15,891 bases of DNA from CAMCXE01 sp041179125 (lineage in GTDB: Bacteria; Pseudomonadota; Gammaproteobacteria; Pseudomonadales; Cellvibrionaceae). The notes beneath the pieces are model-generated. The model saw nothing but the letters and a program-made list of their open reading frames with translations, did not search any database and was not told the DNA's origin. The DNA is taken from the NCBI GenBank assembly GCA_041179125.1, contig JBEGTZ010000295.1, positions 1 through 15,891 on the forward strand, given 5' to 3'. The translations under genes and the position numbers were made by a program. How positions within the stretch are numbered: the first letter of the stretch is position 1; each line of letters begins with the position of its first letter. Of the stretch, positions 1 through 8,100 are shown piece by piece.

Positions 1-534
1 TCGTCCAGTTCAAGTAGCAGCTCTTCTTCTAGTTCAAGTAGTAGCTCCTCCTCATCAAGTTCTAGCAGCTCATCAAGCTCTAGTTCTTCATCAAGCAGCT
101 CAAGCTCATCCTCCAGTTCAAGCAGCAGCTCGTCCTCCTCAAGTAGTAGCAGTTCATCATCGTCGAGCAGCTCCAGCAGCTCGGCAGGCTCAAGCTCATC
201 GTCCAGTTCAAGTAGCAGCTCTTCTTCTAGTTCAAGTAGTAGCTCCTCCTCATCAAGTTCTAGCAGCTCATCAAGCTCTAGTTCTTCATCAAGCAGCTCT
301 AGCTCATCGTCCAGTTCGAGCAGCAGCTCTTCCTCCTCAAGCAGCAGCTCTTCATCGTCCAGCTCAAGCAGTTCTTCATCAAGCAGCTCAAGCTCATCGT
401 CCAGTTCGAGCAGCAGCTCATCCTCCTCAAGCAGCAGCTCTTCATCATCCAGCTCAAGCAGCTCTTCGAGTAGTTCAAGCTCCAGTAGCTCCTCATCAAG
501 CTCTAGCTCCTCATCAAGCTCTAGCAGCTCTTCA
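1..534 (+). repeat. Serine-codon tract with internal tandem duplications
   Basis: All 178 codons are serine except GCA-GGC at 184-189. TCN and AGY codons are freely mixed, so this is not a simple trinucleotide run. Longer copies are visible: bases 1-101 recur exactly at 199-299 (period 198), the following sequence repeats imperfectly, and about 301-380 recurs at 391-470 with few changes (period 90). Both periods are multiples of three, so copy-number change keeps the frame. The tract encodes a flexible linker between whatever lies upstream and the RTX region. Confidence 0.9.
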
Positions 535-1863
535 GGTCTATCTGTAATTGAAGGTACTGAGGGAAACGACAAATTATTTGGAACAACTTCACCCGGAGTA
601 TTTGGCGGGAACGCAGATAAATTTTATGGCCGCGCAGGCGATGACGTTATCTTGGGAGGCGGTGGCAACGACGTGATAAATGGTGAACAGGGTAATGACA
701 CACTTGTCGGCGGAGAGGGTTTCGACGTGTTAAATGGGGGGCTGGGTAATGACGAGATGTGGGGGGGCAATAACTACCTGCTAGATCGAATCAACGAACA
801 GGCTTTTAATTCCGATACATTTGTGTTCCGCCCCGGAGATGGAAATGATGTGGTATATGGCACAAGCATCGAGCCTTCCATAATTCAATTTGAAAATGTT
901 ACACCGGGAGGTTTACGAACCCTGGAACAAATTGGATCGGCACTTGTAATTCAATACGGCTCAACGGACCAAATTAATATTCCGATGTTTTTTTATCAGT
1001 TGAATCTAGACCGCATCGATATTGTATTTTCAGACAACACACGCTGGGACAGAAATAAAATTATTCAATCCATTACGAAAACCCAGGGCACACCACAGAG
1101 GGACGATGTTTACGCACTGGAGAATCGGAATAACACCTGGAATTTACTCGACGGCGATGATTTATATCGGGGCCAAATACTAGGTACTTTTGGAAACGTG
1201 ATCGACGGAGGCGGGGGCAATGATAAAATCGACACTCACGCAGGGAACGATACCTTAATCGGCGGAACCGGTGACGATAGACTTATCGCCGGAAGCGGAA
1301 ATGACATATTAAAAGGTGGCGAGGGCGACGATACGCTAGGTGGCGACGGCGCCATTAACATAACAGGTAACGACATACTCGATGGCGAGTCCGGCAACGA
1401 TTATTTAGCTGGTGGCAAAGGCGATGACTCTGTCATTGGCGGGATAGGGAACGATACCCTATACGGTGAAGATGGCCAGGATATTCTAAACGGGGGCGTT
1501 GGCGATGATCAGCTCGATGGAGGTAACGGAGACGACAACCTCACAGGTGGCTTAGGTTCCGACAAATTTTTTGGAGGGAGCGGAGTGAATACCTACCTGT
1601 TCGCAAATGGCGATGGTGTGGATGTAATCGAGGTGGAACTCGAAACCTATTCAACCAACAACATAGTTAAATTTGTCGATGTGCTTCCCTCTCAAATCCG
1701 CTCAATTAAAACGAACGATAGCGATGACTTAATTATCAATTACGGGGTTTCAGACCAAATCACACTTTTAAAATCATTAAAAACGTCCCGCACAATCGAA
1801 GTTGTTTTTAAAGATGGTGTTGTTTGGAAGCAAAGCACTTTAAGGCAGAAGGCTACCCTCTAA
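1..1863 (+). CDS. Poly-serine/RTX calcium-binding repeat protein, 5'-truncated by window edge
   Basis: The frame is open from base 1 to the TAA at 1861-1863 (620 residues visible), so the true start lies upstream; a TTG at 652 could mimic a start but is inside the gene. Visible residues 1-178 are serine except Ala62-Gly63. A first block of glycine/aspartate-rich nonapeptides (GGxGNDxxx type, about 185-257) follows, then a segment resembling the haemolysin-type calcium-binding-related domain (about 272-355), a second larger RTX block (about 402-527), and a C-terminal segment (about 530-620) that resembles the 272-355 segment. RTX repeats fold as calcium-loaded beta-rolls in exported proteins; many use type I secretion through a C-terminal signal, while serine linkers in this bacterial group usually join domains of secreted enzymes. 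No catalytic domain is visible; one may lie upstream. Calcium-binding exported protein is well supported; specific role unknown. Confidence 0.9.
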   Translation, partial: SSSSSSSSSSSSSSSSSSSSSSSSSSSSSSSSSSSSSSSSSSSSSSSSSSSSSSSSSSSSSAGSSSSSSSSSSSSSSSSSSSSSSSSSSSSSSSSSSSSSSSSSSSSSSSSSSSSSSSSSSSSSSSSSSSSSSSSSSSSSSSSSSSSSSSSSSSSSSSSSSSSSSSSSSSSSSSSSSSGLSVIEGTEGNDKLFGTTSPGVFGGNADKFYGRAGDDVILGGGGNDVINGEQGNDTLVGGEGFDVLNGGLGNDEMWGGNNYLLDRINEQAFNSDTFVFRPGDGNDVVYGTSIEPSIIQFENVTPGGLRTLEQIGSALVIQYGSTDQINIPMFFYQLNLDRIDIVFSDNTRWDRNKIIQSITKTQGTPQRDDVYALENRNNTWNLLDGDDLYRGQILGTFGNVIDGGGGNDKIDTHAGNDTLIGGTGDDRLIAGSGNDILKGGEGDDTLGGDGAINITGNDILDGESGNDYLAGGKGDDSVIGGIGNDTLYGEDGQDILNGGVGDDQLDGGNGDDNLTGGLGSDKFFGGSGVNTYLFANGDGVDVIEVELETYSTNNIVKFVDVLPSQIRSIKTNDSDDLIINYGVSDQITLLKSLKTSRTIEVVFKDGVVWKQSTLRQKATL

Positions 1864-1873
1864 ATTGAAGCGC

Positions 1874-2037
1874 ACCTAGAAACCTCAGTTGATCACCCAA
1901 GTCTGCGCAACTCATTGGCACGTTTAACAAAAGTTAAAAATGAAGGGCAACCTTATTGGTTGTTCGAATTTTTTAACTTTTGCTAGGCGGACCAAGGGGT
2001 TGCGCAGACTTGGGTGATCCAGCTGAGGTTTTTAGGT
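1874..2037. repeat. Nested palindromic element, copy A (MITE-like)
   Basis: The left arm (1874-1911) and right arm (1999-2037) are inverted copies. Their inner 21 bp (starting gatcacccaagtctgcg) match exactly; the outer part matches acctaaaaacctcag with small differences and a 1-nt indel. Inside is a second inverted repeat, caaaagttaaaaa (1928-1940) against 1970-1982, and at the centre a hairpin of caacc/ggttg around a 5-nt loop (1948-1962). The outer 15-20 bp are shared with copies B (13313-13491) and C (10121-10159). No coding capacity is seen. It lies between the RTX gene and the large lipoprotein gene and could form a 3'-end RNA structure for the former. No target-site duplication is obvious. 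Transposition is an inference. Confidence 0.75.
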
Positions 2038-2054
2038 TCAACCCTGTAACCCAC

Positions 2055-2083
2055 TGGTCACACTGTTTGCATAATTCTATACA
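2055..2083 (+). promoter_or_regulatory. Possible sigma70 promoter of the large lipoprotein gene
   Basis: TGGTCA (2055-2060) and TATACA (2078-2083) are separated by 17 nt, about 65 nt upstream of the start at 2148. The -10 is good and the -35 is weak. It sits just outside palindromic copy A, so the gene may have its own promoter. This is pattern matching only. Confidence 0.3.
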
Positions 2084-2147
2084 CTGCCCCATTCAAAACA
2101 TCATACCCACACCCCCTCAACCATCCCCCAATTCAGTAGGATTTTTT

Positions 2148-5100
2148 ATGTCAGGGCCTCGCAACTTTACCTCCCTTACCCACATTTTTGTACTCGCACT
2201 CGTACTCGCCACCGGCGGTTGCGGCAAAGGCAAGTCGTCCTCGTCCCAACCTAGCCCAACGCCACCGGCTTCCTCATCCAGCTCATCCTCGGGCAGCGTA
2301 AAACCCACGCCACCGCCGGATGCCAACATCACCTTCACCGCCCCTTCAGCGTTCCCCGTCACGCTCCAACCCAACAGCCGCGATCCCATCACGTTTTTCA
2401 CCCAAGTCAGCCTCGGCAGCCCATCGCAACCGCTGGAGCTTGAAGAGGTGAATGCCAGCGGAAACCGCCTGGCACTGCTGGGTGTCCTCAGCGATGACGG
2501 CCAAGGCGGGGATGCGCGCCGAGGGGATGGGTTGTATAGCCTGCAAGTTACGCTTGTTGATACCGCACCTGCCAACCGGTATTTCCGTATTCGAACGCAG
2601 ATAAATGGCGCCGCACGGATATCCAACACGGTTCCTTATTGGATCAGTGATGTGCCCACCACCACACGCCTACCGGATGCCCGGCTCACGATCCTCGACA
2701 GCGAAAACAGCCCCATATATGCCAATGAATTAGTGATTCAACTCGGCGCAGGCGTGGCCCCAACCCTTGCCACACTGAACGCACTGGTGGCCTCCGTAGG
2801 CGGCACCGTCCTTGGCTGTATTCCCAATGTAGGCCGCTGCTTGGTGTCTATAAACACCGCCACCGCCGCCGAATTAGAACAAAAACTCGCCATATTGCGC
2901 CTACAAGCGGGTATCACCGCCGCCTTCGCCAATGTGCAAACAACATCACCGAATCTCTCTGCCAATGCGCCCTGTACCCAAGGCGAAAACTGCCAGTGGT
3001 ATCTAAACCGCATCCGCGCCCCTGAAGCCTGGCAAATTGCCGGTGGCGGCGACAAAGCGCGCGGCGTGGCGGTGATTGACTTCGGCGTGAACTGCGCACT
3101 TAGCCTGCTCGGTTGCAACGGCAGCCCACAGGACCCGGTTGACCACGGCACCAGTGTGGCGGCGTTTATCGGTGCAAAAGCCAATGCCAGCACCGCCACG
3201 TCCGGCATCGCCTATAACACCCATCTTTACGCCTACAGCCTACATAACGACAACGGCAGCCAATACAAAATGAGCGAACTGATCGCCCAGAGCCTCAGCC
3301 AGCCGGAGGTGCGGGTGATTAATATCAGTGCCATCACGATCATCGACAAAAATAACCTGTTTCAAGATGCACTCTGCCAAGCCACAGATCAGGGCCGCCT
3401 GACGGTGGTCGCCGCAGGCAATCCGCAGGCCAAAAACAACTGTCAAATGCAGCGTGTTTACCCGCCTCGGTTCATTCAAGAAAGCAATTGTGCTAACGGT
3501 GCCAACCTCAAAGACAGCCTGATTGTTGTGGGCGCCACCGACAGCCAAAACAACCTGGCGGAATGGAGCAACGGCGAGATCAGCCAGTGCAGCAATACGC
3601 TGTACAGCACCCTGTACGCACCCGGCAAAGATATGCTCGGCCTGAATACCAACAACACCTGGAGCCTAAAAACCGGCACCAGCTACGCCGCGCCGTTGGT
3701 GGCCGGTGCTGCGGCTTTGGTATGGGCCGCCAACCCACAATTAAGCGCCAGCGAAGTGCGCAAACGCATCCTCAAAAACGCCAATGTTTTAAGCATGGCA
3801 GGCGCAGATGACCGGCATAAAACCACCGATGCCCGGCTTGATGGCAAACTGTTGCTGGACGTATACCAAGCCGTCAGCGGCACCCCCATCCCACCCGCCC
3901 TCAAAACCACCCCCGCCAACTTTGAACTCGCCCCCATCAGCGCCCCAGCAGGCAGCGAAAGCACCACAGCACCCCTTGTGATCCAAGACACCAACGCCCC
4001 CAGCCCGATTGAAATTAGCGGCGGGTTTTATTCAATTAATGAAGGGCCGTTTACCGACTTAGCCGGTATGGTGGGGCCAGGGCAAAGCATTCGCCTGCTG
4101 GCCAAAGCGCCGAATACAGCGGGTGAAGAATTACAGGTTAAATTGAATGTGGGCGGGCAAATACAAGTGCTCAAGGTTACGGCTACCGGAACATCGGTTA
4201 GCTCTAGCTCTTCTTCAAGCTCTTCTTCAAGTTCAAGTTCAAGTTCAAGTAGTGCATCCTCCAGCGCTAGCAGCTCATCCACTAGTTCCAGTAGCTCGTC
4301 TTCAAGCTCAAGCTCTTCTTCCAGCTCAAGCTCATCCTCCAGCTCCAGCGGTTTACCACCGCAACCAATCACCGTGTGGGATGCAGCAGCCGATTTCTCT
4401 ACTGAGGCAAATCCAAATAGCGTATGGACTTACGGCTACGACCCCGCCTCGATCGACGGCTATCAGCTGAAACCCTTCAACATCAATAACCTAGGCGAAC
4501 AGGCCTTGTGGCAAGACAGCACCTATACAACATCTAACACGCCCACCTTTTGGAAGAATACCGGCACCGCAAACCTCAACGGCGCACAGCCAGGCCAGGT
4601 TGCCCTACACCCCGGCCCAGCCACCAACGGCGACGCCGCCATCCTCCGTTTTACAGCCCCGGCTGATGGCATCTACGAAGTGAATGTACAATTTTTCACA
4701 GGCCATATCGGCGAAACAGAAGCCTGGGTAGTGAAAAACGGCGCATTTCAAACACCGCTGAAAGCTATAGGCATCACAAGCGCCGATCCCCTCTTCAGCA
4801 CCTCCGGGCTGCCCCTAAACAAAGGCGATACGCTGGATTTTGTAGTGGGCAACTACGGGGACTACAACAGCGACACCACACCGCTCAGTGTGCGTATCGC
4901 TACGGGCGGCACAAGCAGCTCATCCTCCAGCTCCTCCGGCCAAATCCTGTTTATCCAAGACACCCTCCAACAACAAGCCACCCCAGGCCCCCGCATGGTT
5001 ATTATCCCCGCAGGTGAATTTATGATGGGCTCGCCAGAGTCCGAACTCGAAAGGTACAGCAACGAAGGCCCGCAACATAAAGTCACCCTTGCAGCCTTTG

Positions 5101-8100
5101 CCTTGGGGGAAACCGAAGTCACCTTCGACCAGTACGACCGCTACGCCAAAGCCGTGGGCGCCACACTGCCAGATGACTACGGCTGGGGCCGTGGGCTAAG
5201 ACCGGTGATTCACGTCAGTTGGAACGACGCCATTGGTTATGCCGCCTGGCTAAGCCAACAAACCGGCGCCCAGTACCGCCTGCCGTCGGAAGCCGAATGG
5301 GAATACGCCGCCCGCGCAGGCACCAATACACCCTTTAGCACCGGAGCGTGTATTAATTCCCAGCAGGCCAACTTTTATTCCATCGACCAATATGGCGATT
5401 GCCCGACCGAGTCGGTTTATTTAGGAAAGACTAGCGAAGTCGGTGCCTATCCAGCCAACCCCTTTGGCCTAAAAGACGTGCATGGCAACGCGTACGAATG
5501 GACCCAGGACTGTTGGCACGAGTCTTACAAAGATGCGCCAAATAATGGTGCTGCCTGGCAGCAGGAAGGTGGTGGTGAATGCACCTACCGGGTGTTGCGC
5601 GGCGGCTCTTGGCTCAGCTACGCCGGGGGGCTGCGCACGGCCTACCGCTTCTGGAACTACACCAATGAACGGTACTACTACATCGGGTTTCGTCTGGCCA
5701 GGACACTCCGCCCGGAGGAAGTACCCCCTCAAAGTTCAAGTAGCTCATCTTCAAGCAGCTCATCCTCCAGCTCCTCCGGCCAAACCCTACCCAATACAGC
5801 AACGGCCTTGATTCGGGACGAAGGCGGTTTGCACTGGTTCGACACCCGCAATGATGGCGTAGATGAAAACCCAAGCAGTATTATCCGCAGCGCTCTAGTC
5901 GGCACCGCAGACGAAGTATTTTCCCGCTACAACGGCACCGAGTTTGTAGAGGACTCCCGCTACAACGAAGGTGAAAGCCTGATACTAGGCAGTGCTGGCT
6001 GGATCGAAACCACTGGGATTATCAAAGTCAGCAGCTTTAACCCCGATGGCTCGGTTACGATTCAAAGCAGCAATAGCGATGGCGGCCAGCTCAACCTAGT
6101 CACCACCCAAGTAACAGACCTGGCCGGGCAAAAAGTGGTGGATTACTTTCAAACTCATGGTGATGCATCTGACCTATCGAAGGTTATCAACCCCATAGCT
6201 ACCTTTGGCGCAGGCGCCAAGTCCTATAACCTGGATATATTGGCGAAGGGCGATCGATATGAGTTGTGGCTTGAAAAGGGCGATGCCACTGGCGTGTGCC
6301 CTTGGAATAGCGATAAAAATGCCAAAGATTACGGCGGAAACTGTGAAACTCTTGATGTTTGGGGGCCAGGGAGTATTTACGAAGGCGCAAGTACCCGCAT
6401 TGAAAATATTTTTTCCGCAGACGTAGATCCGAATGAAACTGGCTTCAAAGATGTGGGGATCAGCGCGTGGAAGGGCACACAACATATCGGGGCGCAAATT
6501 GTTAATAATGCAGAAAAAACCGTACGTTTTTACCAACGAGATTACGCAACCGGCACCTCGGTACTGCTGGCTACCGGAACATGGGCAACACTCACCCTGC
6601 CCCACCTAACCACCGATGCAACCGCCATAAAAATAGCGCTGCCAGAAGCGCTATTAAATACCGATGAATTTGACGAAGACCAACACACCTTCATCGCCGT
6701 AAAACACGCAGGTTTTATACGCCCAGGCTGGATGTCAGAAGCAGGCTCTGTACTATTTGCCAACATCAAAGCCCTCAACGGCCCCGCCAATGCCAGCGTT
6801 GAAGCGGCGGTACGTTATGTAAGTCCGTCATCTTCTAGCTCATCATCAGGTTCGAGCGGTTCATCCTCCAGCTCATCAAGCAGCTCTTCCACTTCCAGCT
6901 CAGGCCAGCTCCTACCGGCCTCTATCAACGCCATAACCCCAGCCCACAACACCACAGCATCGGCCAGCAACAGCCTCATCAGTGTGCAATTTGATTCGAG
7001 TATCGACCCAGCCAGCTTAGCAACCTACGCCTTCGCGGTGGCTGGCCCGAACGGTGCTGTGATCGGCAAAGCCTCAGTAAATGGCCGTACCATCACCTTC
7101 AGCCCTGATACGCCACTGGCGGGCAATGCCGAATACAGCGTTCGTTTTACAGCTACTACCCTAAACGAGGGAGGCCCAAGCGAGCTGGCACACAGCTGGC
7201 AGTTTGCTACCGAGGCGGTGTTTGAACGGGATTTCCAAGCCCTATCGGAGCAAGTTATCCTCAATTGGAGTCCTCGCAATGACGTGGTTTATAACCTGGC
7301 CTACACCTCAGACCCTAACTGTAAACACAGTGAATGCCCTGGCTACACCTACCTCACCAGCGTTACCACACCTCTTGCGGTGACAGGCTTAACCAACGGC
7401 CAAAACTATTGGTTTCAGCTAACAACCAATGGCGAAGTTGAAGGCGAAGTAGTGGCACACCCGGACAAACTGGTGCCAGACCGTACCGTGCGCACCATCG
7501 CCCAGGGCACCGACGGCACCACCTATGTAGGAGGCGACTTTACCCGCATGGGCACCCTCAGCGGCTCCGGTGTACCCATCAACACCACAACCGGCCTGCC
7601 GGGCAACTTCCCTCGGGTGGACGGCCATGTATTTGCGGTGGCAGCAGACGGCTACGGCGGCTGGTTTATCGGTGGCAATTTCGGCGCCGTAGGGGGTGAA
7701 GCGCGCAGCAATTTGGCCCATATCGCAGCCAACGGCACCTTAGATAGCTGGCAGCCCCGCGCCGATGCCCCTGTGCGTGCGCTGGTGGTGGGCAGGAATA
7801 GCGTTTATGTCGGCGGTGATTTCACAGCAATCGACGAACAACCACGCCGCCACCTGGCCGCCGTTAGCACAAACGGCGAGCTAAATGGCTGGAACCCCGA
7901 CGCTAACGATGTCGTGCGGGCTTTGGCCATCGCGAATGATGTCATCTATGTAGGTGGCGACTTCACAAATCTCAGCGGGCAGACACGCAACCGCCTGGCC
8001 TCCGTCAACACAGAAGGCAAACTGACCAGCTGGAACCCCAACGCCAATGCCAAAGTGAATGCCTTAGCTGTGGCAGGTGGTATTGTTTATGTGGGCGGGA

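Noticed and set aside
1..534. CRISPR array or satellite repeat
   Set aside because: There are no regular repeat-spacer units; every codon is in frame and nearly all encode serine, so it is a protein linker.
652..1863. RTX gene starting at TTG 652
   Set aside because: The frame is open without a stop back to base 1 through RTX and serine codons, so 652 is internal.
1980..2147. Extension of the large gene to a TTG at 1980 (2500 residues)
   Set aside because: The extension would cross the right arm of palindrome A and lacks a ribosome site, whereas the ATG at 2148 has TAGGA 6 nt upstream and begins a lipoprotein-like signal.
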